The translations under genes were made by a program, and so were the position numbers. Under the pieces are notes generated by a model, which was not told where the DNA came from, made no database searches, and was given only the letters and a program-made list of their open reading frames with translations. A stretch of 64,000 nucleotides of DNA from Cladophialophora immunda (taxonomy: Eukaryota > Ascomycota > Eurotiomycetes > Chaetothyriales > Herpotrichiellaceae): positions 3,618,485 through 3,682,484 of the forward strand of contig NW_015622542.1 in the NCBI RefSeq assembly GCF_000835495.1. The letters run 5' to 3'. Positions 53,235 to 64,000 of this stretch are shown here, one piece after another (within the stretch, counting starts at the first letter, position 1; the number at the start of each line of letters is the position of its first letter).

Positions 53235-54745
53235 TCAATCATCATCCAGGTTGCCGACAATGACCTTCTCGTTCCTCAAATCCACCACCTCCTTCACCCG
53301 CGCCTTCTCCTGCCCTCGACCAATCCTATCCGCTCTCGCCTCCTCATCCGCATCCAATTGGAACTTTCTCATTCGCGAACCTATCCTTTCGTCGATGACC
53401 ATGTCTCTCATCCAGATGGGCTCGTAGAGTTCGTCATCATCCTTGCGGGGTTTGCGCACGGATTTGTGCCATTTGGGTTCCTCTTGAATGAGGAGAGACT
53501 GTTGTTCCCATGCTGTCTGACTCTGCGGAGACGGTGACATCGAGGAAGAGGCGTCGGATTCAGGTGCTTTGGTAGCCACAGGATCCGCATCAAGACCTGA
53601 CTGATCTGTAAAGAAAGTGGTCGTCGAGGCACTCTGTTCGTACGGCCTGCTAGCGGCAAGGACAATGGCTGCTGTCTCGCGGCCAATTTGATCCGCCAGA
53701 TATCGACGCGTAAGGAAGTTGTATATCCTTTGAGGGGTCTTGAGGAAGCCCAAGAGATGCTGCTGATGGATTGGCTGAGACGGTTCAAATATGCTCGGAG
53801 TGTGGGGCGATAAACTGGCGGATGGATATTTGTCGATGGATAGGTATGCTGGCGGTGGGTATGGTTTCTTCTTTTCCTCTTCCTTCTTCTCTTCTTCGCT
53901 TGCTTTCTTTTCTGAATCGGGTTTCGACATTTCTGCACTTTCTGTGGCTGTTGGCGAACTATCCGTTCGAACTTCGATGGGAGGATGTGGAGACAAGGGA
54001 TCTGCTTCCGAAATGGAGACAGGTTCAGGCGGTGCTGGAGGTTCATCTACTGGCCCTAGCCAGCCCTCATGCAATCCTCTTATGTATTCCTTCCAGGTAT
54101 GTCTTCCAAGGACCAGATCCCCTCGGACTCCAGGCTCCGGCACAATCTGCATCTTATCCCGAATCATATCAATCGCTGCCTCGGTATCCATCTCTGGCTC
54201 TGTTGAATTAGGCTCTTTTTCGCCTTTTTTCCGCCGTAGCCTTCGTATTTGTTCTGCTGTTCCATATCGGACGTCCCCTTCCTTCCGGCCTTCGATTACA
54301 TCGTAATCCATTGCCGCGGCGACAAGAACGGGCTTGACGTAGTCTTTGAAGTACTGTCTCGAAGGTCTAATGCCGTCACCCGGAGGAGCAGATAAGAAGA
54401 CCGTCAACTTGCGGGGCATTTGGTTCGCTGGAAGAGGCTCTTGGGCGATGTGAGCGACTAAGTCGCACCATTTTTTTTGAGCTTTCTTCTTTTCCCTCCT
54501 GTCATAAACAACAGCTGCAGTCCAGGAGCCGACGATGGTTAAGAAGATCATCCAATTCCGCGAAGGCAATCTCAATCGGAGGTTGGGCATCCCTGTTGCA
54601 CGTCAGGCAAGATTTAAAGATATTGGCTGCTGAGAGACTGACCCATCATCCGAAGAGCGGGATTTTGTTTGGGGGGTTTAGGTGCCTCATATTTGGCACC
54701 CTGAGGCAATCCATCTGGCTTGGGAGGATTTGAGCTGTCGGCCAT
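53235..54745 (-). CDS. TIM54: Mitochondrial inner-membrane translocase subunit Tim54
   Basis: Two exons (54745-54643 and 54592-53235; GTCAGT donor, CAG acceptor) give 486 aa. The start MADSSNPPKPDGLPQGAKYE leads into NPALRMMGMPNLRLRLPSRN and one membrane helix, NWMIFLTIVGSWTAAVVYDR, the Tim54 signature. A large intermembrane-space domain follows, with RKLTVFLSAPPGDGIRPSRQ and DYVKPVLVAAAMDYDVIEG. The middle has a Lys/Glu-rich insert (EKKASEEEKKEEEKKK). Tim54 belongs to the TIM22 complex that inserts carrier proteins such as the ODC carrier in this window. Convergent to tubulin cofactor E, with 159 nt between. Confidence 0.93.
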
Positions 54746-55980
54746 GGTGTTGATGGCGCTCCGGCCTCAAGCTTGTGGAAAGCAAGATAGTATGATCGCT
54801 CAGATGGACCTTGCGCATGCATGGTTTGCCCAGAGAAAAAAAGTGACGGTCGGATATGCTGCTCCGACGATGGACTCTGAGTGGACTCGGCCTACCTTCC
54901 CCTGCAATTTGGTTATTGGCCTATCTTCCTCCCCCCTAAAGCAGTCTAGGTGAAGTAGTGAGCCTCGCACGGGCAAGCAGCAGACTGGAACCCTTTACCG
55001 CTCATTCCAAACACCGGGAGTAACAGCACCCACACCTCTTCACCATTGTGAAAAGAAACGTCTCTTGCTCCTTGACTTCATACAGGCCCATAAATAGGTC
55101 CACTGTCTGATGCAGGAGCTGAGAGAGGGTTGCTTGGAGACTCCCACCCGAGACACTGGTTACCTTGATGTCTTCCGCTTGTCCGTCTGCCCCGAATCAT
55201 TTGATCTTGTGCCTGTGCTCTGTGATGTCAGGGTCACCATGTCATCCGAGAAGCTGTGCAAGATAAAGACGGAAGTACAAGCGAGGTGTGTGACCACGCG
55301 AGCAGCCATCTGGCATCCTCGCAATGGTCTCTTGCCGTACCTCTAGGTGCTATGTCAGCCCAGGGTAGGAGGCTGAGAACCAATCGCGTGCTTGTGCCTG
55401 GCGATGAAGCCGTTCCTGGTGTGCAATTGGGACACAGGCGTGAAGGACAACCCCAGTCGATGCCTAAAGACCCTCAGGAGTCTCTTTAAGCTTGCCTCTA
55501 GTGCAGCGGCAGCCTCCAGTGGGCACTTGCCCCTAATCCTTAGCCGTAGACTGTTTCCCACCCTGCAGTAACCGATCTCTATGCACCGCACCCTATTTTT
55601 CCGCACCCACAGCCCATACACCTCCTTCCCTTCCATGCCCTCTTCACCTTGCTCTTGTCCTTTCTCTGGAAAAGTGAAGGTACTTCGCCTTCCTTGTCTT
55701 GTCGTCACTCACCTTGTCGCCTGAGCAGGAATCTGGGACTCTGATTCACCGCAATCCAGATCAAAGAAGGATAAGATTACACCGACTGCTGTAGGTCCCA
55801 AGGGGGTTTTGTCTACACCTTCTCCGGTGCAAGGAGATTCCAGTCCACTTACTTGCGATCATCCAAGGCATCTGCGATCAAAGAGAATACCCACAACGAG
55901 ATCGGACAGAGTCATAGCCCAGCGAGCCTCCCGTGCTCCCCCTTGTCCGCTTTGCTGTCGCCTCTTGATCTACTGCAGCA
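54746..55980. other. Divergent promoter region, TIM54 / COT-1 kinase
   Basis: 1.23 kb with no convincing coding frame. The COT-1 leader probably occupies its 3' part. No specific element is recognised. Confidence 0.45.
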
Positions 55981-58012
55981 ATGGACCACGACAATAACCG
56001 TCTTCGACTGAACTTTCAGTTCGACAACCAACATAATTTTGATGCCGCCAATGCTCGAATGTATCCCACTACTCCATCCACCTTTCCTCAGCCGATCTAT
56101 GGCACTCAACAGCAAGATTATGCTGGTGGTCTCGTGTCGCCAAATCCCAACACGAACACCGGCTATTTCTTGAATCAACAATACCCTTCTCAGTCGCATC
56201 AGGCTCAATATCAGCAGCAATATCAGTACCAGCCACAGGGTGGCCTCCAATCTCCTCAACCCGCCTACCAAGCGAACTCACGGCCCTACATGACGAACAA
56301 CAATGATGCAACGAGTGGTCTCATCCAACAGTTTTCCAACCAAGATTTAGGGGCGACCCCACGTGTCAACGCCAACCGCACTCCGTCACCTGCCATGTCG
56401 CGTCCTCGGACAGCCGGCGAGGCCAGACAAGTCCAGAATCCCTACCAAAGTCATCTTGCACCACCGATGCCGAGACCTTCACCAAAACCTGAAGAGGAGG
56501 AACAACCAAACCCGCGCAGATACTCTGATAATGTTCTTAAACGAGGGACGGCTGCTAAGCAGTTGGTTAACAGTTTCTTTCAAGAGAACATTGAGCGAGC
56601 CAGGGATAGGAACAGTCGTGCGAAAGAGCTGGAGGCCCTACTCAAGAACCCCGCCGTCAGCGATATCGAGAAACAAAAGGAAATCAACACTCTCGCGCAG
56701 AAAGAGGCGCGCTTCCTACGCTTCATCCGAACGCGAGAAGTGCCTTCAAACTTCACTACCATCAAGGTCATTGGCAAAGGAGCATTCGGAGAGGTCAAAC
56801 TGGTGCAACGCAAAACTGACGGAAAGATCTATGCTTTGAAGTCTCTGATAAAGTCGGAAATGTTCAAAAAGGATCAATTGGCCCACGTTCGAGCGGAGCG
56901 TGACATTCTGGCAGACTCCAAGGACAACCCATGGCTGGTTAAGCTACATGCTTCGTTCCAGGACAACACGTACCTATACATGCTGATGGAATTCTTACCC
57001 GGTGGTGATCTGATGACTATGCTGATCAAATACGAAATCTTCTCGGAAGACATCACGCGGTTCTACATGGCTGAGATTGTCATGGCTATTGAAGCTGTCC
57101 ATAAGCTTGGCTTTCTTCATCGGTAAGAGGCCCCAAACCAAGTTCTAGAGTATCAAGTTAACCGCCGTTCCAGTGACATCAAGCCAGATAACATCCTCCT
57201 GGATAGAGGTGGTCATATCAAATTGACTGACTTTGGTCTCTCTACCGGCGGTCGCAAACAGCACGAGAACTCGTACTACCAAGCACTTCTCAAGGCTGGA
57301 GCCAACGATAAGTCAGGAAACCGAAATTCGATGGCCCTGAATGAGCAGATAAATCTGACCGTCAGCAACCGGGGGCTGGTGAATACTTGGAGGAAATCGC
57401 GTCGTCACATGGCCTACTCGACAGTAGGGACACCGGACTACATTGCTCCTGAAATTTTCCTCGGTCAAGGTTACACGTATTTATGCGACTGGTGGTCCGT
57501 TGGAGCCATTATGTTCGAATGCTTGGTTGGCTGGCCACCCTTCTGCGCCGAAGACACACACGACACATATCGCAAGATTGTCAACTGGCGGGAATCGTTG
57601 TATTTCCCAGATGAACTGGTCTTGGGTCGAGATGCCGAAGACATGATCAGAAGGTATGTGAAACAACTGGGGTACGTTTTCTGATACTGACACGGATAGT
57701 TTCCTCTGTGACGCCAATGATCGATTGGGCAAAGAGGGAGGAGCACATGACGGCGCGTCGTCCATCAAGAAACACCCTTTCTTCCGAGGAGTGGTGTGGG
57801 ATCAACTACGGAAAATCCGAGCACCATTTGAACCGAAGCTGTCGTCGAACATCGACGTCAGCTACTTCCCCATTGACGAGATTCCTCAAGAGGATAACAG
57901 CGCGATGCACCGGGCACATGCCAAACAGATCTCGCCAGAACAAGACGCCGAAATGAGCTTGCCATTTATTGGATACACATACAAAGCGTTTACTGCATTC
58001 CAAAACTCATAG
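55981..58012 (+). CDS. cot-1: NDR/LATS-family kinase COT-1 (Cbk1/Orb6)
   Basis: Three exons (55981-57122, 57174-57653, 57700-58012) give 644 aa. The N-terminus is Gln/Asn/Pro/Tyr-rich and disordered. An NDR-type S100B/Mob-binding helix ([20 protein letters not shown]) precedes the kinase domain. That domain shows [27 protein letters not shown] and DFGLSTGG. A long insert before [15 protein letters not shown] is typical of NDR kinases. The C-terminal hydrophobic motif FIGYTYKAF carries the regulatory Thr. COT-1 with Mob2 directs hyphal tip growth, branching and septation. All catalytic residues look intact. Confidence 0.96.
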
Positions 58013-58705
58013 AGAAGACGCCGCGGCTTGCAAAAGGAGAACGAGAAGAAAACGGACGAGAGGAGTATGAGAATGTCACATCTCTAGCATGAATGTCGAT
58101 GATAGAATGCATGTGGGGGGCTCAAAAGCATTCAAGATATACGTATCACGGCGAAGTTGCTGGCCGCTCGGGCGGGCATATCCTGGATGAACACGGGAGA
58201 AAGGCGAGCATTTTCATGGCTTTCAACCACATTTACCCAGCCCATACAGGGTTGCGTTGGTCTACAGAGATTGTGCTATCCAAGCACTCTCCTTTTTTCG
58301 TTACAGCTGTTAGCATGTCTTTAGCCACAATCTAATCGATTGAAAGGACTGCATGTACTTGTGTTTCTTATCTTACTCGCACCAAGCACCACCTTATTTG
58401 ACTAACCATGCTCGCTGCAAAGATACCACATCAGTATCCAACCGAGCTAGGCTTTGCTACGAACGACATATGTATGTAGCAACAGCACCACGTCTCCTAT
58501 CAGTATGGACCACATACCCTAGAAGGACCCAGGTAGCGAGAGATCTCTGCTGATGACAAATGACGTCATCTGTTTTCTCTTTGTTTGTAGCAAGCTCGCC
58601 AGGTCTTCTGTTGGTTCGAGTTCCTTGTGGTTTTCGCCAATGAGCCAACGCGCGAGGACTCGATATCATTGGATTCCTTGACACCGATTGCGTCTTGTTT
58701 CGAGA
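58013..58705. other. Intergenic between COT-1 and the small membrane protein
   Basis: About 690 nt. A tRNA B-box-like GGTTCGAGTTCC near 58613 has no matching T-stem or acceptor stem. No gene is seen. Confidence 0.45.
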
Positions 58706-59404
58706 ATGGACGTGAGTGGTAGCCTTGTTCACCCACTATCATACTGCCAGCTGACCCAGGCACATTTGAATAGGTGTTTTATGCCTACACGTATGGCACG
58801 GCAGTGTGGCTCGGAATGCAAGCTGTACCGCTGGTTGTCATGCCCAAGTTGATAATCATGATGCTAGCGGAAGATGGACACCAAACTTCAGGTAAGATGG
58901 GACTGTCCATGGCGTCGTCATCCACGGCTGCATCTGAGATCCTTCCCGGTTACGAGCCACTCTGACGACCTTCGGACCCCGAACAAAACAGATGTCGAAA
59001 TCTATCTGAGTCGATCGCTGGGTTTTGCCCTGGTCCTGATTGCGCTGATTGCAATATTCTTTACCGGCACAATCCCATTGTCGTCGAGCATCAGTGAGCC
59101 GGTCAGCTTGGAGGACAACGATCCCAAGGCTCCCTACGCCAGGCCGATACTACAAATCACCACCTTCTTCCACAGCTTCAGTATGGTGTATTGCTACATG
59201 CGATATGTAAACTACGAACAAACGGCGTACATGCTCGGAGCTTTGGGGTACGGCATACTGGCAAGCGTGGGAATATGGAGTGTGATATTTGGTAGTACGG
59301 AGGCCAGGCGGTCGAAGAGGACAGGTGCAGATAAGCGAACGTCGGGATTTCCCTTCAAAAACTCACAAGCTTATGACAAGAGAAAGGACAGGAAGATGGG
59401 ATGA
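58706..59404 (+). CDS. Uncharacterised four-helix membrane protein
   Basis: Three exons (58706-58711, 58774-58891, 58992-59404) give 178 aa. The first coding exon is only 6 nt (Met-Asp) before a GTGAGT donor. Joined in frame, the protein begins MDVFYAYTYGTAVWLG. Four hydrophobic stretches are visible: the N-terminal one up to MPKLIIMM, LGFALVLIALIAIFF, ILQITTFFHSFSMVYCYM and MLGALGYGILASVGIWSVIF. A basic tail with KRTGADKR ends the protein. I do not recognise the family. The consistent splice sites and helix pattern make it a real gene in my view, probably a conserved fungal protein of unknown role. Confidence 0.75.
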
Positions 59405-59854
59405 AGGTTGGAATCTGACGCACACAGAGAAGGGCTAGGTTTCGCTGTGTCACCCTTGTCGTCAGGGCGGCACTGAAGGCCAGAAAGACCGCCCTTGAAA
59501 CCAGACCCGGTGAATATCGAAGCCAGGGTCGGCCGTTGGATAACACAACTCTGACCGAGCATATTGCCATGTAAAGTAGTGGGGGGCTCGATATGTGCTC
59601 GTATATCACCGAGTGGTACAGAGGATGGCGGTGGTGGCGGAACCATGCATGAGAGGCTGACTAAGTCGCACTTTAAAATGACCCGGCGGACTTGAAATGA
59701 CCAGATTCGGCAGCCGCTGCCAACTCCACCAAGCCTCGAGCATCTCCAAATTTCTTTTTGCCTTCAGCCCTCATCCCTCCAGCCCTCCTTCTGACACGCC
59801 GCTTTATCATCAATCTGCGCACCCTCAGTCCGTCCATCAATCCCCCCTTCAGCA
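59405..59854. other. Intergenic upstream of the zinc-finger/GST fusion
   Basis: 450 nt between tandem genes. The last 100 nt are C-rich and without ATG, as in a leader. No named element is seen. Confidence 0.45.
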
Positions 59855-62550
59855 ATGGAGGCCGACACTCTCCAAACCTTCGCCGCGGCGGTTCAACAAC
59901 AATTCCCTGCCTTCAGCAACGAGCATGACAGCGCCTCGCAAGATGCCGCGGCGGCAGCTGGATATGCCCCTGCTGAATCCCTCAACGCCAACCCTCACAA
60001 CCAATCCTATCCCATAATCCTGCCACCACTGCCATCGGCGCCGAACAGCTCTCCGAACGTGCAGACTCGAAAACAAAGCAACAATTCGAGGAATACAACG
60101 AGTCCTAGTGCGAATGTCGCTATGCGCAGTCCCCAGCAGACGCGCTCCGGCATATCGGCCCAGACTCGAGCTGCCCAGAATGCAGCCTCGACCACTCCGT
60201 CTCGCAACGGTAGCAACGCTTCGAATACGACTCCCCAGATGCAAGCCACACAGATGAACCAACAGTCTGATAATCTACAAGGGCAGTCAGACCCGGCGCA
60301 ATCCCAGAAGCAAAATGGCTTCGTCTTCAAAAACTCTTCGTCTGCATACCCGAACGGCACTCCCACCCCTACTCGATCCTTGTCTAAACAGTCACAAGTC
60401 TACACTACACCGCATGGTGTGGTCCAAACTGATCCCTGGGTGTCTCATTACCAAACTACCCCCTCTACCACCGAAGCCAATGGTGCCTCCAATGTCAATG
60501 GCAACAATGACAGTGCAGAAACAGACCCCGCTGTTGCGGCAAACCCCTTCAGCGCCAACTTCCCTCTGGTGTCTGACCCGCCAGACCTTGAGGAATGGCG
60601 CAACAAACTCTTCAATATCACAGAGACATTGGTGCTGTCCGAAGAAGAGTTCCTCACTTACTTTCCCCACGTCGACAACGTCTACTCCCATCGCTCCACC
60701 CAAAAATACAAACGCAAGGCCTTCGTTAGTCACTACTGGGACTGTCGATTGAAGGGTCGCCCGAGTGGAACCCCCAAGAGCGATGACCCCAACAAGAAAA
60801 AGCGCAAGCGCCAGGCTCGGGAGCGAGATCTTTGCGATGTCAAAATCAAAATCACCGAGTACTTCAGTGCTGAAGAAGCAAGGAAGTTGGGCTTGGCAGG
60901 TGGGAACGACATGAATGGCGTCGACGCTAGCGGCAATGCCAACGGTACGATGGCGAGCGACATGGGCACTTTTGGAAGTATAGACAACACCGAGCTGACT
61001 ATCGTCCTCGAAGACGGCAGCCACGGTCTCGGTGGTGTTGGTCATCTCGGCGGCGGCGTTGGCGGTGGGGGTATTTCACACAACGCTGCCAACCCCATTG
61101 ATCCAAATTTTGGACTGCTTGAACTTCCCCGTCCTCTACCTCAAGGCCACCCAGGCGCTGATGGAAAGCGATGGTTCACAATCCAACGTGTCCGAGGTAA
61201 TCCTGGTGGGGGAGCTGTCAAAGACTCCAACAAACGTGACAGTAATGTTAACGGCGACGTCGAAGACGAAATCGATTCATCAGTGCTGGACCCCAATTTG
61301 AATGCGGATCTGGACCACAAGCATACCCTTGAAGAAAGTGACCGGATCAAGAAGAACAGCGTGCAAAGATGGATGCTAAAGGAGGAAAAGGAAAAGAAAC
61401 GATTGAGTGTAAGTGTTTCAACCCCTCCCCAGTCTCCCCTTGGCTGCTACAACACTACGAGGAGGTCTGCTTGGATCTTCCTCATATACGTCCAATCTTT
61501 GCGCGGCTAATCATGATCTACTAGAAACTTCCCGCCTCCGGTACTTCGAATCAATCCACAACAAACAACGAGTCGGTGTCTCCTTCTTTCCGGGCCTCGG
61601 GAATGGCTTTCTTCACTGCGCGATCCCACGCGGCTCCTGCCCCGACGAAGATAACCTTCTTCGCCAATTCGTTCTGCCCCTTCGCGCAACGCATCTGGAT
61701 CGCTCTGGAGATCAAGGGTGTTCCGTATCAGATGGTCGAAATCATGCCCGCAACCGTCGACAGTTACAGGCCGCCGGAGATGTTGGAGGTGAACCCGGAA
61801 GGGAATATCCCGTGTATTAGGCACGGCAATTGGGGTGTCTGGGAAAGCGGTGTTGTTTTGGAGTACCTTGAGGATCTAGCCATGGGACACTCCCTACTGC
61901 CACTGGGTAACCCGCAACTGAGAGCACATTGTCGGCTGTGGACGGACCATATCAACCGCAAGATCCTTCCCAGTTTCTACAGCTTGCTCCTGACCCCGCC
62001 TCCTTCACCCAGTGTCGAACAACCAATGGGTCTGGACGGGATGCAGGTCGACGGAGATGAACACGCGCAAGTCACTAACGCGGCATCGGCGGCGCAACAT
62101 AGCATGCTCGTCGCCACGTTACAGAAGAACATCACCGCATTGGTCAATGCCAGCCACGCCACGGGACCATTCTTCCTGGGCAACGAGATCGGATTTGTCG
62201 ATGTAGTTTTTGCGCCCTGGATCATCCGACTCTCCCGCGTCTTGAGCTATTATCGCAATTTTCCCAGACCGGAGATTGGCACGCGCTGGAGACAATGGGT
62301 CGACGCTATCGAAGCGGACGATCGCGTGAGGCGGACCGTGAGTGACGAAAATTCATACCACGGTGTGTACAGAGGCGTGGGCGAGGATGGATGGTGTGCG
62401 AAGGATGCGCATAAGCCCATCGTGGAGATCCAATACGCAAGGAAAGTCGTTGCGCAGGAAGGATTTGGGTTAGGCGGCGATGTCTGGGGGCGTTTGCCTG
62501 AAGAAGAGGCCGTCCATAACCCCGACGCAGTTGGGCAGACTCTATCATGA
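59855..62550 (+). CDS. Predicted FAR1/WRKY-GCM1-like zinc-binding region fused to Omega-type glutathione transferase
   Basis: Two exons (59855-61408 and 61525-62550) with a phase-0 intron (GTAAGT...CTAG) give 859 aa. Residues 1-240 are Ser/Asn/Gln-rich and disordered. From 244 a conserved-looking helix (DLEEWRNKLFNITETL) leads to HYWDC (Cys297), a KKKRKRQAR basic patch, RDLCDVKIKITEYF (Cys327), Gly-rich inserts, RWFTIQRVRG (Trp440) and DHKHTLEESDR (His488, His490). The order C, C-x-V-x-I, W, H-x-H-x-L is that of FAR1/WRKY-GCM1 zinc fingers. Exon 2 gives a GST fold with FANSFCPFAQR (Cys569, Omega-type), NPEGNIPCI and WESGVVLEYLEDL. Both halves read as one frame. DNA binding linked to thiol or redox chemistry is inference. 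Confidence 0.8.
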
Positions 62551-63531
62551 ACATTTGATGTGCTTCGGAAAGCGAGGGTTGCGACAACGGCTTTCTTGCA
62601 ACAAGCATTAGGAGGCTTACGAGCTGTACATCCCAATTACATGCGCTCAGTTGACACAACGGTATCGAACAATTGAAGTCTCGAGTAAAATGCTGGAGGT
62701 CCTACGGCCATCTCATTAGGTCGTGTGCTTCGCTACTGTGGTTCCTGGGCGCTGTTGCGACCGATGGCGCGGAAATATGCTTGAGATCGCCTGACTGATT
62801 TGTCGATGGCCGAAATCTCCTTCCCGACGTCGAAGGGCGTCGTCTATCTCGATCGAGTATCGATGGATCCGCGAAAGTGGTTTGGTCAAAACCCGGCACC
62901 ATACCAATCGGTGTCTACATGTGATACGTATGAGAGTCGTTTCAAGCAATTGGCGTGGGATGGCGTTCCGTACCTCGTCCATGTTCCACGTCCAGTTGAC
63001 TGATAGGGGCGAGCTTTGAGGTGCCATGGCATCTCACCCGTATACTACTGCCGCCCACATTTTCATCCAATGAGGTTGTTCCTGTGCTGGGGAATATTCT
63101 TTACCATCCGCACAGACAGAGTACCTACGTAGGTAGTTAAGGTGGTAGGTACAGTAGGTATCCCTGGCTAGACGCAAGAGGATCGTGTCCACATGGAAAA
63201 CTGGAGCAAGCATATTTGATTGACTCGGCGACTTGGGCACAGGTATGTTGGAGCGATCAGGGATGGCATTCTACTCTGCTTTTTTCCATGCTCGTTCTAA
63301 AAAACCACCCCCAGGAAGTGTGGTACAGAGTTCTAAAGCCCCGGGTGAGTTGGGGCCGCAGAGACATATGGCCGTGTCTACGCTGATTTGTAAAAATAGT
63401 CCGGTGAACTCCCTAGCAGGACAATGATTTCCGGCCCTCGCTCGGTCCTGGCTGGGACTCGTGGCTTAATGATAAAAGGGCCATTTCCCTCCCCAGTCTG
63501 ATTCGGCCCGGGAGCGACGAGGCAGGTTCGC
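62551..63531. other. Convergent 3' intergenic region
   Basis: About 980 nt between the fusion gene and the RGG-rich gene. A perfect 14-nt palindrome TACCTACGTAGGTA lies at 63122-63135. No gene is seen. Confidence 0.5.
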
Positions 63532-64000
63532 TCATGAGGTCGTCCGTGTTGCATCAGTGTCAGAAGGAGGAGGATGAGGAGGAGGAGGAGCGGCGGCTTC
63601 CCCCGCGTCTATAGAAGGATGACTTGTTGCTGGAGCGGCCGTTTCGGCCTGCACAGGCTCGCTTGTCGGGGCCCGGGGCGCAAAACCAAAGCCACCTCGG
63701 CCGCTGCCATCTGGCCCTCTCGGTGCCCGGATTGGTTCCTGGACGTGTTGCTGAGGCAGCCCGGCGGGATGATGGATTATTCCCACTCCATTCTCCCGCT
63801 CCCGTCGCGGAATGTACGTCGAGTCCGGCCTTGAAGCGTATGAAGGATCATATAATTCCCGATGTTGAGATCCGCCTCTTGATTGGTTTCGCGAGTTGAT
63901 GTTGTGGTTGCCCGCCACGCCTCCTCCTCCTGCGGCTGCAGCTGCTCCGCGACGCCCTCCCCTGCCGCCTCGGCTTCGACTGGGCGTCGCAGACCGCGAA
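63532..64000 (-). CDS. RGG-rich protein, C-terminal part (cut by window edge)
   Basis: The minus-strand frame is open from the window edge to the TGA at 63532 with no ATG in view, so this is the last about 156 residues of a gene that starts beyond 64000. It begins with Ser-Arg and RGGRGGRRG repeats, then poly-Ala and poly-Gly. A disordered stretch follows with YIPRRERENG and GSGRGGFGFAPRAP, then a Pro-rich end. RGG tails are typical of RNA-binding proteins and helicases, but no domain is visible here and the identity is unknown. Confidence 0.6.
   Translation of the reverse strand, partial: SRSATPSRSRGGRGGRRGAAAAAGGGGVAGNHNINSRNQSRGGSQHRELYDPSYASRPDSTYIPRRERENGVGIIHHPAGLPQQHVQEPIRAPRGPDGSGRGGFGFAPRAPTSEPVQAETAAPATSHPSIDAGEAAAPPPPHPPPSDTDATRTTS

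Noticed and set aside
58605..58630. tRNA gene suggested by a GGTTCGAGTTCC B-box-like string
   Set aside because: The flanking bases do not form a T-stem, and no A box or acceptor stem is found at the right distance.
61576..62550. Independent GST gene starting near 61576 or 61603
   Set aside because: Less than 100 nt separate the upstream stop and this start, a consensus intron joins both halves in phase 0, and there is no room for a terminator and promoter. A minor internal start remains possible and is listed as a finding.

Overview
This window is nuclear DNA of a filamentous ascomycete (Pezizomycotina). The genes are protein-coding and separated by long intergenic stretches. Introns are short (about 50-120 nt, plus one of about 165 nt), with GTAAGT/GTGAGT-like donors and short YAG acceptors. 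The gene set is fungal: an NDR kinase of the COT-1 type, a fungal tRNA ligase, TIM54, an ODC-type carrier, an SPX protein and a sulfate-permease/cyclic-nucleotide protein of the yeast Vsb1 type. The frequent intergenic TACTCCGTA motif and the character of the proteins lean towards Eurotiomycetes, possibly Chaetothyriales; that placement is a guess. I see no rRNA, no convincing tRNA, no transposon, no CRISPR array and no virus-like gene.

Layout. 1-949 (-): PH-domain protein, cut by the window edge. 950-4493: gene-poor. 4494-7685 (-): SulP/STAS/cNMP transporter. 8852-11260 (-): ClC chloride transporter. 12714-14909 (-): SPX/VTC-like protein. 16858-19026 (+): MPP10. 19286-20058 (+): RWD protein of the Gir2/RWDD1 type. 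20191-21756 (-): TRM11. 22349-23417 (+): HIT protein. 26188-27809 (-): cyclin B. 29089-31566 (-): tRNA ligase TRL1. 32247-32933 (+): ankyrin protein. 33097-34134 (-): SFT2. 37887-39533 (+): bHLH factor behind a very long leader. 40588-41737 (+): 2-oxodicarboxylate carrier. 42637-44259 (-): sirtuin. 44893-50076 (+): DNA2. 50739-53075 (+): tubulin cofactor E. 53235-54745 (-): TIM54. 55981-58012 (+): COT-1 kinase. 58706-59404 (+): small membrane protein. 59855-62550 (+): predicted zinc-finger/glutathione-transferase fusion. 63532-64000 (-): RGG-rich protein, cut by the window edge.

Most genes are core housekeeping genes and do not form a metabolic cluster. Some share themes. RNA biology: MPP10, TRM11, TRL1. 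Cell cycle, genome and polarity: cyclin B, sirtuin, DNA2, tubulin cofactor E, COT-1. Membrane transport and trafficking: SulP/cNMP, ClC, SPX, SFT2, ODC, TIM54. Several pairs are divergent and probably share promoter regions: SPX/MPP10, TRM11/HIT, TRL1/ankyrin, SFT2/bHLH, sirtuin/DNA2 and TIM54/COT-1.

The most unusual object is the gene at 59855-62550. A phase-0 intron joins a predicted FAR1/WRKY-GCM1-like zinc-binding region to an Omega-type glutathione transferase with a cysteine active site. The second is a stretch of about 1 kb upstream of the bHLH gene that has no ATG at all on the coding strand. It is followed by two minimal upstream ORFs, which suggests a long leader with translational control.
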